A stretch of 64,000 nucleotides of DNA from Cellulophaga sp. RHA19. GTDB taxonomy: Bacteria > Bacteroidota > Bacteroidia > Flavobacteriales > Flavobacteriaceae. How positions within the stretch are numbered: the first letter of the stretch is position 1; the number at the start of each line of letters is the position of its first letter. This document shows, piece after piece, positions 1 through 8,832 of this stretch. The position numbers and the translations under genes are program-made. The stretch is taken from assembly GCF_002813425.1 (NCBI RefSeq), contig NZ_PHUL01000001.1, forward strand, positions 372,001 to 436,000, written 5' to 3'. The notes beneath the pieces were generated by a model that was not told the DNA's origin, did not search any database, and was given only the letters and a program-made list of their open reading frames with translations.

Positions 1-395
1 GCCCTATTCATCAGTTTTAAATCATCTTCAAAAAAAGACTGCACTCCAATACTAAGTCTATTTACCTTAGAAGCTGCTAATTGTTCAATTTTTAAGGTTG
101 ATAAATCATCCGGATTAGCCTCTAAAGTTATCTCTGGATTACCAATAACATTGTAATTAGCATAAACTGTTTTTATAAGTTGATTTATTTCTTCTGTATC
201 TAAAACAGACGGTGTACCTCCACCAAAATAAATAGTCTCTACGTTAGTATTTGCAAACTCGCTTTTGCGTAAAATAAGTTCTTTAGAAATTGCCTGAAGC
301 ATTTCCTCCTTTTTACCCATTGTGGTAGAAAAATGAAAATCACAATAATGGCAAGCTTGTTTACAAAAAGGAATATGAATATAAATACCAGCCAT
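1..395 (-). CDS. hemW: HemW-like radical SAM protein (partial, N-terminal part)
   Basis: The reading frame starts at 395 on the minus strand and runs off the left edge, so only about 131 N-terminal residues are present. It opens with MAGIYIHIPFCKQACHYC, which carries the CxxxCxxC iron-sulfur motif of radical SAM enzymes with the tyrosine typical of HemW. YFGGGTPS and later EANPDD and SIGVQSF are further conserved blocks of the HemW/oxygen-independent coproporphyrinogen oxidase-like family. HemW is a heme chaperone, and older annotations call it coproporphyrinogen III oxidase. It lies 4 bp downstream of ruvC in the same direction, so it is probably co-transcribed. The C-terminal half cannot be assessed. 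Confidence 0.88.
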   Translation of the reverse strand, partial: MAGIYIHIPFCKQACHYCDFHFSTTMGKKEEMLQAISKELILRKSEFANTNVETIYFGGGTPSVLDTEEINQLIKTVYANYNVIGNPEITLEANPDDLSTLKIEQLAASKVNRLSIGVQSFFEDDLKLMNR

Positions 396-399
396 TTTG

Positions 400-954
400 T
401 TATTTTTTTACTCTGCTTTGGTTTTGCTTCACAAAAGAATCCCAACCAGAATAACTTTTACCAGTATCTATTTTATTGCTATTGTAATAATGACAAACCG
501 CAGCTGCCAAACCATCTGTAGCATCTAAATTTTTAGGTAATTCTTTTAATCCCAACATATTTTGCAACATACCAGCCACTTGCTCTTTACTAGCATTACC
601 ATTACCTGTTATTGCCATTTTTATTTTTTTGGGCATATACTCTGTTACCGTTAATTGCCTAGACAAACCTGCCGCCATAGCAACTCCTTGTGCGCGACCC
701 AACTTTAGCATTGACTGTACATTTTTACCATAAAACGGAGCCTCTAAAGCCATTTCATCTGGGTGATACGTATCAATAAGCTCTATGGTACGCTCAAAAA
801 TAAGTTTTAATTTAGTGTACGGATCCTTATATTTTTGCAATAAAAGCTCATTCATTTGCAAAAATTCCATTTTTTTTCCTACCACTTTTATGATGCCAAA
901 ACCCATAATTGTAGTTCCAGGATCTACTCCTAAAATAATTCTCTCTTTAGACAC
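400..954 (-). CDS. ruvC: Crossover junction endodeoxyribonuclease RuvC
   Basis: 184 residues. RuvC is the Holliday-junction resolvase that acts with RuvAB in homologous recombination. The N-terminus has IILGVDPGTTIMGFGII, containing the first catalytic aspartate. ALEAPFYGKNVQSMLKLGRAQG follows the second acidic position and carries the conserved NVQSMLKLGRAQG block. DATDGLAAAVCHYY near the C-terminus supplies the last catalytic acids. The length is normal for the family. It sits between a TonB-C-like lipoprotein gene (7 bp upstream) and hemW (4 bp downstream), so the three probably form one transcript. Confidence 0.95.
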   Translation of the reverse strand: MSKERIILGVDPGTTIMGFGIIKVVGKKMEFLQMNELLLQKYKDPYTKLKLIFERTIELIDTYHPDEMALEAPFYGKNVQSMLKLGRAQGVAMAAGLSRQLTVTEYMPKKIKMAITGNGNASKEQVAGMLQNMLGLKELPKNLDATDGLAAAVCHYYNSNKIDTGKSYSGWDSFVKQNQSRVKK

Positions 955-961
955 TAATTTG

Positions 962-1438
962 CTATTTGGTATTTATTACTAACGGAATTCTAAACTTAGC
1001 TTTTACAGGAATTCCTCTTTTTAGAGCTGGTTTTAACTTTGGTAGGCTTTTAATACCACGAGTAATTATACCATTAAAACCTGGTATTTGACTATTAACA
1101 ATAGAGTCTTGTTCTATATGCAAAATAGAAATTAAACCCTTGTTATCTATTAATACATCTATGCGTATGGTATCTTTTATTTTTCTATCTAAAACAAACT
1201 CAAAATCCCCTAAAATCTCCGAGTAATGTAACAACAACATCTCCTCAAAACACTTTTTTTGAACTTCTTTTGAAGCGAGTTCATCACACCCTTCAAACAA
1301 CGGAAATTGATCTATAGCATTCCAATCTATACCTCCCATTTCTTGTTCTATTATCTTCTGAGTTTTTTCGGCTCTAGAATCAAAAAAATCGCAAGAAACA
1401 CAAAGAAATATCATAAGAATTAAAGCTGCTCTTTGCAT
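962..1438 (-). CDS. Small lipoprotein with a TonB C-terminal-like domain
   Basis: 158 residues. The N-terminus MQRAALILMIFLCVSCDFF is a lipoprotein signal with a Cys after VSC, so the protein is probably anchored to a periplasmic membrane face. The block FPLFEGCDE...KKCFEEMLLLHYSEI resembles a short domain common in flavobacterial TonB-like proteins (a proline, FxGC, then a second Cys before an amphipathic helix). The C-terminal half, with IRIDVLIDNKGLISIL and a KLKPALKRGIPVKAKFRIPL tail, looks like the TonB C-terminal fold. It lacks the long proline-rich linker of true TonB. Its role is unknown; it could be a partner of a TonB system. It appears to be the first gene of the ruvC-hemW transcript. 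Confidence 0.7.
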   Translation of the reverse strand: MQRAALILMIFLCVSCDFFDSRAEKTQKIIEQEMGGIDWNAIDQFPLFEGCDELASKEVQKKCFEEMLLLHYSEILGDFEFVLDRKIKDTIRIDVLIDNKGLISILHIEQDSIVNSQIPGFNGIITRGIKSLPKLKPALKRGIPVKAKFRIPLVINTK

Positions 1439-1624
1439 AAAAACTGAATTCTAGGCGAAATTTACAATTTTTTAATCAAGTGAACAGCATAGTCACTAAA
1501 TTAGAATCGCAATACAAGCTCTCATTCACAGGCAACAAACAAGTGGCAACACCTTTTAAACACCCTAAAGAATAGTTTTTTCTAGTTAAAACAACATAAC
1601 AAATTACCACACCTAACCACCTAA

Positions 1625-1638
1625 CACTATTTTACCTA
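1625..1638 (-). promoter_or_regulatory. Candidate half-site of the PUL operator upstream of the AraC gene
   Basis: On the minus strand this reads TAGGTAAAATAGTG, the same as the first half of the operators found elsewhere in the locus. A clean second half at the 21 bp spacing is missing; an AGGTG lies two bases out of register. It falls inside the 301 bp divergent gap (1439-1739) between the TonB-C-like lipoprotein and the AraC gene. It could serve autoregulation, but the evidence is one half-site only. I see nothing else in this gap. Confidence 0.35.
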
Positions 1639-1739
1639 AAATTTTAATTTTTAAATTATTTAAGGTTAATTTTCTATATTTATGATCTAATCAAAAGAAA
1701 ACAACCTCCTGTTTTTTAAGATTTTAATACTATCTTACT

Positions 1740-2624
1740 ATGAAATTAACGTATAAACAAACAGAGAAAAGACCCGAAAATTCTTTTCTTGCTCGCCAAG
1801 ACAGAATGCCTTGTATAGAACAAAATTGGCACTTTCATAAAGAGCTAGAGTTAATTTATTTTATTAAAAGCACAGGCACTAGATACGTAGGTAACTCTAT
1901 TGGAAATTTTGCCCCAGGAGAACTATATTTAATAGGAAGCAACGTTCCTCATCTATTTAAAAATCATAAAGAATATTATGCGGACAAACTAGAAGATGAA
2001 GCCGTAGATTTAATTGTTATTAAATTTGAAAACGATTTTCTTGGTTCAGATTTTTTAGATTTAGCAGAAGCAAAAAGACTACAAACTCTTTTTCAGAAAG
2101 CAAATATGGGACTGCAATTTTCTAAAGCTGCAACCTACCTTGTACACAACCACATCCTTGGATTAGTAGGAAATCAAGGTCTTTCTAGAATTATTGGATT
2201 ACTAAAAATACTAGATATATTATCTGTTAGCGAAAACTACAAACCACTATGCACAGAGGTTATAACAAACACATACAACAAAAACGAAAAAGATCGTATG
2301 GCAAGAGTAATTACGTTCTTAACTGAAAATTTTGACAAAAAAATAGAACTAGAAGAGGTATCTTCAATTGCTTTTATGACTCCAAATGCATTTTGCAGAT
2401 ACTTTAAAAAAAGAACTAAAAAATCTTTTACACAATACCTTAATGAAATTAGATTAAGACACGCTTGTAAATTATTAATTGAAGGAGAAATGCAAATCTC
2501 TACTGTCTGCTACCAATCTGGCTTTAATACTTTAACAAACTTTAATAGGCAGTTTAAAACCTTAATGAAGGTTACACCATCTGAATATATGGAAAAATAC
2601 AACCAAAGAATATCTGCATCATAA
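1740..2624 (+). CDS. AraC family transcriptional regulator of the PUL
   Basis: 294 residues. The N-terminal part (about 1-170) has the cupin-like sensor fold: HFHKELELIYFIKSTGTRYVG, then FAPGELYLIGSNVPHLF. The C-terminal part (about 190-290) is a double helix-turn-helix AraC domain: ELEEVSSIAFMTPNAFCRYF for the first motif, then ISTVCYQSGFNTLTNFNRQF and the family signature KVTPSEYMEKY. It should be a cytoplasmic regulator whose N-terminus binds a sugar or sugar acid. It stands at the head of the carbohydrate locus, just before two transporter genes. Five later promoter regions share a direct-repeat site with 21 bp between half-sites, as expected for this family, so it is the best candidate for their regulator. 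The inducer is not evident. Confidence 0.9.
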   Translation: MKLTYKQTEKRPENSFLARQDRMPCIEQNWHFHKELELIYFIKSTGTRYVGNSIGNFAPGELYLIGSNVPHLFKNHKEYYADKLEDEAVDLIVIKFENDFLGSDFLDLAEAKRLQTLFQKANMGLQFSKAATYLVHNHILGLVGNQGLSRIIGLLKILDILSVSENYKPLCTEVITNTYNKNEKDRMARVITFLTENFDKKIELEEVSSIAFMTPNAFCRYFKKRTKKSFTQYLNEIRLRHACKLLIEGEMQISTVCYQSGFNTLTNFNRQFKTLMKVTPSEYMEKYNQRISAS

Positions 2625-2650
2625 GCTAATAAAAGCACACACTTTAAAAA

Positions 2651-2678
2651 GGTATAATAATGCTACTATTAGGTAAGA
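2651..2678 (+). promoter_or_regulatory. Operator 1 (direct repeat, 21 bp period) upstream of the GntP gene
   Basis: First half GGTATAATAATG at 2651-2662, 8 bp spacer, second half AGGTAAGA at 2671-2678. The layout matches the sites at 4074, 15190, 21799 and 25221. A Bacteroidota -7 element of the form TAnnTTTG (TATATTTG) lies at 2708-2715, about 30 bp downstream of the second half. The site would therefore abut the -33 region, a position suited to activation. Confidence 0.65.
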
Positions 2679-2742
2679 GTGCGATATCAAAAATCATTTC
2701 TTGCTATTATATTTGATCCATTAAAAAACAAACATCTTACTT

Positions 2743-4047
2743 ATGTCTGCCCTAATTATATTAATAATCTGCATTATTTTATTAATTGTAACTGTTACCG
2801 TTTTTAAAGTACACCCAATACCAGCGTTACTTGTTTTTGGACTCATATTGGGGTTAGCAACAGGAGAATCTGTTACCGTTGTAACCGAAAGCTTACTAAG
2901 CGGATTTGGCAACACATTAAAATGGATTGGTTTAATTATACTTTTTGGAGCTTTACTAGGAGAAATATTATCTAACACAGGCGGGTCTGACGTTATTGCC
3001 GATAGTATCATTGGTTTATTTGGCACCAAATACCTACCCTTAAGTATGGCTGTTATAGGTTTTTTAATAGGAATTCCTGTTTTTATGGACGTTGCCTACT
3101 TAACTTTACTACCAACATTACATGTTTTATCTAAAAAGTCTGGACACTCTATTTTAGTACTTGGCTTATCTTTAGCAATAAGTCTAACAGTTGCTCATGC
3201 ACTAATACCCCCTACTCCAGGACCACTAGCAGTTGCAGCAGCTTTTAACATTAATGTAGGCACAATTATTCCACTAAACGTTATAGTTGCTATTGCTGCA
3301 ATACTAGGAGGCTTAGCTTGGCTAAAATTTAATAAAAAAAACCTTCAAATAACTAACAAAATAGATAACAGCAAACTAAATCAAACTAAAAAAAAGGTTC
3401 TAACAGGCTATAAAAAAACACTCCCTTTTGCCGCATTATTAATTCCGTTACTTTTAATGTCTATTGGCACTATTTTCAAAGAAGAAAACCAATTAATATC
3501 GTTTATAAAAAATCCTATTTGGGCCTTACTAATTGGTATTTTATTTGCATTACCATTACTTGGAAAAAAGAATTTTTCAACCAAGCTAAACAATTACTTT
3601 AATACTGCAGGGTCTAAAACCGCTATTGTTATTTTAATTACAGGAACTGGTGGTGCATTTGGTCAAGTTATAAAAGATACTGGTATTGTTAGCGACCTAT
3701 TTACAAGCACAGACTCAATTTCATCTATGGGTATAATTGTGCCATTTGCACTAAGCATGCTGTTTACAACAGTTACAGGATCTATAACTGTTTCTTTAAT
3801 AACAACAGCATCTATTGTTGCCCCATTAATTAGTAACGGTACTTTAGAACCTGCCTTTACTACAGCTGCAATTTGCGCAGGCTCTTTAGGAATTATTCAC
3901 GTAAACAGCAGCTTCTTTTGGTTGTTTAAAGAAATACACCAAGTATCTGTACCAAAACTCCTAAAGTCATTTAGCTTACTTACTGCTATTGTTTCTTTAT
4001 CTGGCGGATTAATGGTATTTATTGTCTACATACTTACTAGAAAATAA
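2743..4047 (+). CDS. GntP family sugar-acid:H+ symporter
   Basis: 434 residues, strongly hydrophobic, with about 12 membrane segments. Family blocks include VHPIPALLVFGLILGLATG near the N-terminus, GALLGEILSNTGGSDVIAD, GIPVFMDVAYLTLLP and LIPPTPGPLAVAAAFNINVG, all typical of GntP (gluconate permease and relatives). Known members import aldonic acids such as gluconate, or hydroxy acids, with protons. In this locus a sugar acid such as 3,6-anhydrogalactonate, or galactonate, would be a logical substrate, but that is inference. The gene follows the AraC gene after 118 bp holding operator 1, and is followed by operator 2 and a RhaT family gene, so each transporter appears to have its own regulated promoter. 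Confidence 0.88.
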   Translation: MSALIILIICIILLIVTVTVFKVHPIPALLVFGLILGLATGESVTVVTESLLSGFGNTLKWIGLIILFGALLGEILSNTGGSDVIADSIIGLFGTKYLPLSMAVIGFLIGIPVFMDVAYLTLLPTLHVLSKKSGHSILVLGLSLAISLTVAHALIPPTPGPLAVAAAFNINVGTIIPLNVIVAIAAILGGLAWLKFNKKNLQITNKIDNSKLNQTKKKVLTGYKKTLPFAALLIPLLLMSIGTIFKEENQLISFIKNPIWALLIGILFALPLLGKKNFSTKLNNYFNTAGSKTAIVILITGTGGAFGQVIKDTGIVSDLFTSTDSISSMGIIVPFALSMLFTTVTGSITVSLITTASIVAPLISNGTLEPAFTTAAICAGSLGIIHVNSSFFWLFKEIHQVSVPKLLKSFSLLTAIVSLSGGLMVFIVYILTRK

Positions 4048-4073
4048 AACAATTGTCAATTTTGTGCTTATAG

Positions 4074-4103
4074 GGTAAAATAATGCTGCTCTAAGGTAAA
4101 ATT
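4074..4103 (+). promoter_or_regulatory. Operator 2 (direct repeat, 21 bp period) upstream of the RhaT-type gene
   Basis: First half GGTAAAATAATG at 4074-4085, spacer of 8, second half AGGTAAAATT at 4094-4103. This is the cleanest copy: GGTAAAAT recurs exactly 21 bp apart, two helical turns, as AraC proteins bind. A weak -7-like TACGTTTA lies at 4114-4121. The site stands 108 bp before the transporter start and probably drives the long operon that continues to 15140. Confidence 0.7.
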
Positions 4104-4210
4104 CTTCAATATGTACGTTTAATATTAGGGTTTCTTTGTGTAACAAGGATGAAGAACCTATTACCAACACACACTTCATCCAAATCAACTAACACAAAAA
4201 CCACATAATA

Positions 4211-5221
4211 ATGGACACATACACGCTAGCAATTATACTTGTTGTATTTGCAAGTTTTTTCCAAGGAACCTTTGGATTAGGAATGAAATATATAGCACCA
4301 CTAAAATGGGAAGCTTGGTGGTTAGTACAAGCATTTATTGCTATGATTTTTGTTCCTGTAATTTGGGCATTAATTGTAATTCCTGATTTATTTAGTGTAT
4401 TGGCCAATGTAGACGCTAGCACTTTTTGGACAGCCTCTCTTTATGGTTTTTTATGGGGAATTGGAGGTATACTTTTTGGAGTAAGTGTAGAAAAAACAGG
4501 AATCTCTATAACCTATGGTATTGTAATGGGATTAGCAGCATCTATGGGATGTATTATTCCTCTATTTCAAATTGACGGCGCTTTCTCGCAACCATCTTTC
4601 CCAATTATATTAGTAGGCGTAGCTCTGCTATTAGTAGGCGTAGGTATTACCGCAATAGCTGGCGTTAAAAGAGATAAACTTAAAGGCAATAATGAGTCAT
4701 CTACCAATAAATCTATAAAACTAGGCGTATTAATTGCTGTAGCTTCTGGCGTATTATCGGCTTTTTTAAACGTAGGTTTTTCTAATGCTGCTCCTGTTGC
4801 AAAAATAGCAGTAGACAGTTATGGTACTAGTGCACAAAATGCAAGTTTAGCGTCTTGGGTAGTTGTTTTAATTGGAGCATTTGCTATGAACGGCGGTTAT
4901 GCTATTTACAGACTTGCTAAAAATAAAACTTGGAATTCTTTTAAAGTAAAAAATAGCAAAAAAGCATATATGTGGGCTATTGCCACAGGTATATTTTGGT
5001 TTGCCGCTCTTGGTGTTTATGGCCAAGGAGCTGCTTTAATGGGAGATTTAGGTCCTGTTATTGGATGGCCAATTTTATTAGGTTTAGCATTAATAATAAG
5101 TAACATTTGGGCATATAGATCTGGAGAATGGAATAATGCCAAAGGCCCTTTTAAAATTCTTTTAGGCGGACTAGCTGTACTTATTTCTGCTATTTGCATT
5201 TTAGGATACGCAAACTACTAA
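4211..5221 (+). CDS. RhaT family sugar:H+ symporter
   Basis: 336 residues with about 10 membrane helices. The opening FASFFQGTFGLGMKYIAPLKWEAWWLVQAF and the block GFLWGIGGILFGVSVEKTGISITYGIVMGLAASMG are characteristic of the L-rhamnose/proton symporter RhaT family in the drug/metabolite transporter superfamily. Homologues in other loci carry different deoxy- or modified sugars. Here no rhamnose enzymes are nearby, and the next genes process 3,6-anhydro-D-galactose, so uptake of that neutral sugar across the inner membrane is the likely role (inference). The next gene starts 75 bp downstream. That gap holds a weak hairpin (AAAGC/GCTTT) with a T-run around 5253-5271, perhaps an attenuator. Confidence 0.88.
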   Translation: MDTYTLAIILVVFASFFQGTFGLGMKYIAPLKWEAWWLVQAFIAMIFVPVIWALIVIPDLFSVLANVDASTFWTASLYGFLWGIGGILFGVSVEKTGISITYGIVMGLAASMGCIIPLFQIDGAFSQPSFPIILVGVALLLVGVGITAIAGVKRDKLKGNNESSTNKSIKLGVLIAVASGVLSAFLNVGFSNAAPVAKIAVDSYGTSAQNASLASWVVVLIGAFAMNGGYAIYRLAKNKTWNSFKVKNSKKAYMWAIATGIFWFAALGVYGQGAALMGDLGPVIGWPILLGLALIISNIWAYRSGEWNNAKGPFKILLGGLAVLISAICILGYANY

Positions 5222-5295
5222 AACAAACCAATTAACTATAAAACACAGTTCTAAAGCCGTTCTGCTTTTTTACTTGAAAAAAAATCCAATTTGGT

Positions 5296-6462
5296 ATGAA
5301 AATTAAACACATAGAACCTTACGTAATCAGCCACGAGTTGGATACTCCTTTTTACTTTTCTCAATGGCAATACAATACAAGAAAAATTTGTCTTGTAAAA
5401 ATAACCTTAGAAGATGGCACCTATGGCTGGGGAGAGGGTTATGGCCCAGCAGGTGTAATTAAAGCCGGTATAGAATTTTTTACTCCTTTTCTTATAGGAA
5501 AACAAGCCATTGAAAACGAAGTTTTATGGCAAGAAATGTACCGAAGATCTATGGATTATGCCCGAAGCGGAAGCTTACAAGCCGCATTAAGTGCAATAGA
5601 TGTAGCGCTGTGGGATATAAAAGGTAAACTACTAAATAAATCTGTAGCCGTTTTATTGGGCGGATTAAAAAACCCTACCATACAACCTTATGCAACTGGA
5701 CTATATTTTACAAGAGTAGACAATTTAGAAAAAGTACTTACTGAAGAAGCAAAGCTTTATAAATCTCAAGGTTTTAAAGCCATTAAAATGAAAGTAGGCT
5801 TAAGCATTGAGGAAGACGTAAAATATGTAGCAGCCATACGCAAAGCAATTGGTAATGATGTTAGACTAATGATTGACGCAAACCACGCATATAGCTACCA
5901 AGAAGCAATAGAACTTTGCCGAAGAGTAGAAAAATACAATATCTCATGGTTTGAAGAACCAGTTTCTCCTGAAGATTATAACGGCTACAGAAGATTAAGA
6001 GAAAACACTACAATACCAATTGCTGGTGGCGAGTGTGAGTACCTAAAATTTGGATTTAAAAGGCTACTAGAAAAAGAGTGTGTAGATATTGCACAACCAG
6101 ACATTTGTGCCTCTGGAGGACTGACTGAAGCAAAAAGAATTGCAACCCTAGCCCAAGCATTTAACAAAGATATTGTACCACACTCTTGGGGAACTTGGAT
6201 TGCCATTAGCGCTGCTGCACATTTTGTAGGCAATCTAGATAAAAATCCGGGAAGAATGTATAACGACCTACCAACTATGGAATTAGACAGGTCTGAAAAT
6301 GCATTGAGAGATATAGTTACAAAGTGTGACCTTACCGTAAACAACGGACTATTGTGCGTTCCTAACACCCCTGGTTTAGGCGTAGATGTAAATATGGATG
6401 AATTAGAAAAATACCTTGATAAAGAAATACATCAAAATGAAAAAAGATTTAAAATTCGGTAA
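5296..6462 (+). CDS. dauB: 3,6-anhydro-D-galactonate cycloisomerase-like enolase superfamily enzyme
   Basis: 388 residues, no signal peptide, cytoplasmic. It belongs to the mandelate racemase/muconate lactonising group of the enolase superfamily. Visible active-site parts are a KxK motif (K164-M-K166), metal ligands D194 (in MIDANHAY), E220 or E221 (in FEEP) and E246 (in GGECEY), and H296 in PHSWG, a galactonate dehydratase-like histidine. The partners narrow the function: an aldehyde dehydrogenase, a 2-keto-3-deoxygalactonate kinase and its aldolase follow directly. The known carrageenan route uses a cycloisomerase that turns 3,6-anhydro-D-galactonate into 2-keto-3-deoxygalactonate. Galactonate dehydratase is the main alternative, and would feed the same kinase. 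The next gene starts 26 bp inside this one. Confidence 0.8.
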   Translation: MKIKHIEPYVISHELDTPFYFSQWQYNTRKICLVKITLEDGTYGWGEGYGPAGVIKAGIEFFTPFLIGKQAIENEVLWQEMYRRSMDYARSGSLQAALSAIDVALWDIKGKLLNKSVAVLLGGLKNPTIQPYATGLYFTRVDNLEKVLTEEAKLYKSQGFKAIKMKVGLSIEEDVKYVAAIRKAIGNDVRLMIDANHAYSYQEAIELCRRVEKYNISWFEEPVSPEDYNGYRRLRENTTIPIAGGECEYLKFGFKRLLEKECVDIAQPDICASGGLTEAKRIATLAQAFNKDIVPHSWGTWIAISAAAHFVGNLDKNPGRMYNDLPTMELDRSENALRDIVTKCDLTVNNGLLCVPNTPGLGVDVNMDELEKYLDKEIHQNEKRFKIR

Positions 6463-7885
6463 TAAAAAACTATATATAAATGGCGAATTAAAAGATGCTT
6501 CTAACGGAGCGTCTTTTGATGTAATATGTCCTGCCGATGAAAAACCAGTAGCTAATATTGCTTGGGCTAGTAAAGAAGACACAAAATTAGCGCTACAGAC
6601 TGCCGAAGAAGGATTTAAACACTGGTCTAAACTACCATTAAAAGAACGTTTAAACTGGATAGATAAGCTAAGAAATAAAATACTAGAAAAAAGCGACTTA
6701 CTACGCAGTAGTATTATGCATGAAATGGGGAAAACTTGGGAAGGAAGCGAGGAAGACCTTACAAGTATCACCAATTCTCTAGAATATTACTCTAAGGAAA
6801 TTACTAAACGCCATGACATAAAAATTGAAGATAAAGAAGGTTCTCACGAACATAAAATTGTTTCACAACCTCTTGGTGTTGCTGTAGCCTTTTTGGCTTA
6901 TAATTTTCCTTTACTAAATTTAGGTTTTAAACTAGGTCCTGCGTTAGCTGCCGGTTGCAGCATTATACTTAAACCATCTGAATTTTCACCTTTATCTGCA
7001 TACATTATAGGAGAAATTTGTCACGAGATTAATTTTCCTAAAGGTGTTGTTACTGTTATTTGTGGTGATGTATCTGATGTTGGCATTCCGCTATGCGAAA
7101 GTAAAATTCCACGTTTAATAACAATGATTGGCTCTACAGAAACTGCACAAAAATTAATAGAGCAAAGCAGTAAAACTTCTATAAAAAGATACAGTATGGA
7201 GTGCGGTGGCAATGCTCCTTTTATTGTTTTTGACGATGCAGATTTAGAACTTGCAATAAATATTGGTGCCGCATTAAAAGTTGGCAATACAGGACAAATA
7301 TGTGTTGCTCCAAACAGGTTTTACATTCACACTTCTGTTATCAAAAAATTTACAGAAGGCATTGTAAACAAATTTAAAAGTACAACCATTGGTTTTGGCA
7401 AAGAAAATAAACCACAAATGGGCCCCTTAACCAACAAGCAATCTGTAAACAAAGTACAAAGCATAGTTACAGAAGCTGTTAACCAAGGGGGAGAAATACA
7501 TTATGGCGGCAAAGCAATAGACCAACCCGGTTATTATTTTGAGCCTACAGTAATAACATTTAAAGACTCTAACCCAGAAATTTTACAACATGAAATTTTT
7601 GGTCCTGTAGCACTAATTGTTCCATTTACAACAAAAGAAGAAGTTATAGAATTAGCAAACAATACAGATGCCGGTTTGGCATCTTACGTATTCTCTAAAA
7701 ACGATGAAACTCTTGCTTATTTTTCTAGCAAATTAGAGTTTGGAGAAGTACAACTTAACGGTGTAAAATACGATATTTATTTACCTCACGGCGGTGTAAA
7801 AAACAGCGGAATTGGTGTAGACTGCTCTACATATGCTCTAGATGATTATCTAATTAAAAAAAGAGTTTCTAAAGCACTAAACTAA
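6437..7885 (+). CDS. dauA: 3,6-anhydro-D-galactose dehydrogenase-like aldehyde dehydrogenase
   Basis: About 482 residues from the ATG at 6437; an upstream in-frame ATG at 6416 would add 7 residues. NAD(P)-dependent aldehyde dehydrogenase superfamily: the catalytic Cys is C289 in GNTGQICVAPNRF, the general base E255 in MECGGNAPF, and the cofactor region includes ILKPSEFSPL. The protein is cytoplasmic with no signal. Given its neighbours it should oxidise 3,6-anhydro-D-galactose to the anhydro-acid used by the preceding cycloisomerase. It resembles succinate-semialdehyde dehydrogenases in general build, so a generic annotation would say that. Its start overlaps the previous gene and its stop overlaps the next start (TAATG), which implies translational coupling. 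Confidence 0.8.
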   Translation: MKKDLKFGNKKLYINGELKDASNGASFDVICPADEKPVANIAWASKEDTKLALQTAEEGFKHWSKLPLKERLNWIDKLRNKILEKSDLLRSSIMHEMGKTWEGSEEDLTSITNSLEYYSKEITKRHDIKIEDKEGSHEHKIVSQPLGVAVAFLAYNFPLLNLGFKLGPALAAGCSIILKPSEFSPLSAYIIGEICHEINFPKGVVTVICGDVSDVGIPLCESKIPRLITMIGSTETAQKLIEQSSKTSIKRYSMECGGNAPFIVFDDADLELAINIGAALKVGNTGQICVAPNRFYIHTSVIKKFTEGIVNKFKSTTIGFGKENKPQMGPLTNKQSVNKVQSIVTEAVNQGGEIHYGGKAIDQPGYYFEPTVITFKDSNPEILQHEIFGPVALIVPFTTKEEVIELANNTDAGLASYVFSKNDETLAYFSSKLEFGEVQLNGVKYDIYLPHGGVKNSGIGVDCSTYALDDYLIKKRVSKALN

Positions 7886-8832
7886 TGGCAGCACCAGATT
7901 ATTTTATTAGTTGTGATTGGGGAACATCTAACTTTAGGTTACGTGTTGTAGAAACAGCTACGCTTAGTATTGTTGCTGAACATAAAACAGACTGTGGAAT
8001 AAAATCTCTCTATGAAAAATTCTTAAAACAAAGAGATAAAGAACAAACACAGTTTTTTGCAGACTACCTTAAAACACAAATTTTACTTTTACCCAAAAAG
8101 TATCAAAACTATATTATAATTGCGGCAGGTATGGCCTCTTCTAACATTGGTTTATTTGAGCTTAATTATGCCGACTTTCCTTTAAATACAAATGGCAAAA
8201 ATTTAATTTGGAAACACCTAGTTTTTAACAACAACTTAGAGGTATTGTTAATCTCTGGAGCCAAAACAAATTTTGGGATGATGCGTGGTGAAGAAGTACA
8301 AGCAGTAGGGTTAGAACAACAACTAAACCCTTATAAAAAAGGAATTCTGTTATTACCTGGTACGCATAGCAAACACCTAACATATGATAACGGAATTTAT
8401 ACGCATCTAAAAAATTATATGACAGGTGAGTTATTTGAAGTGATCTCTAAAAAAAGCATCTTAGCAAACTCAGTTAATCTAAACTCTTCAACTTTAATAA
8501 TAACTTCTTTTTTAGAAGGTGTACAACTTGGGCTAAAAGGACAATTAAGCGCTAGTTTATTTTCAATTAGAGCAAAGGATTTACTTCAAACATCAACCAA
8601 AGAAGAAAACTTTTATTTTTTAAGCGGACTCCTTATTGGTGATGAAATTAGCTATCTAAAAAATAATGAAGAAAACATATTTTTAGTAGCACCCGATCCT
8701 GTTTTTAGTTTATATAAAATTGCGTTACAACAAATTATAACACAAGATCAATTAATTCTTTTTAATGATAAAACATTAGAAAATGCACTTTTAATTGGCC
8801 AAAAGAAAATACTACTTCAATATGAAAACTAA
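7885..8832 (+). CDS. dgoK: 2-dehydro-3-deoxygalactonokinase
   Basis: 315 residues. DgoK family kinase of the ASKHA fold. The N-terminus FISCDWGTSNFRLRVVE is the phosphate-1 loop, MASSNIGLFE corresponds to the family's GMIGS-like block, and MMRGEEVQAVG and LLPGTHSKHL are hallmark DgoK segments. It should phosphorylate 2-keto-3-deoxy-D-galactonate to the 6-phospho compound in the cytoplasm. This corresponds to DauC of the anhydrogalactose route. The start codon shares the final A of the preceding stop codon, and the aldolase gene begins 11 bp before this gene ends, so the four catabolic genes are tightly coupled. Confidence 0.92.
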   Translation: MAAPDYFISCDWGTSNFRLRVVETATLSIVAEHKTDCGIKSLYEKFLKQRDKEQTQFFADYLKTQILLLPKKYQNYIIIAAGMASSNIGLFELNYADFPLNTNGKNLIWKHLVFNNNLEVLLISGAKTNFGMMRGEEVQAVGLEQQLNPYKKGILLLPGTHSKHLTYDNGIYTHLKNYMTGELFEVISKKSILANSVNLNSSTLIITSFLEGVQLGLKGQLSASLFSIRAKDLLQTSTKEENFYFLSGLLIGDEISYLKNNEENIFLVAPDPVFSLYKIALQQIITQDQLILFNDKTLENALLIGQKKILLQYEN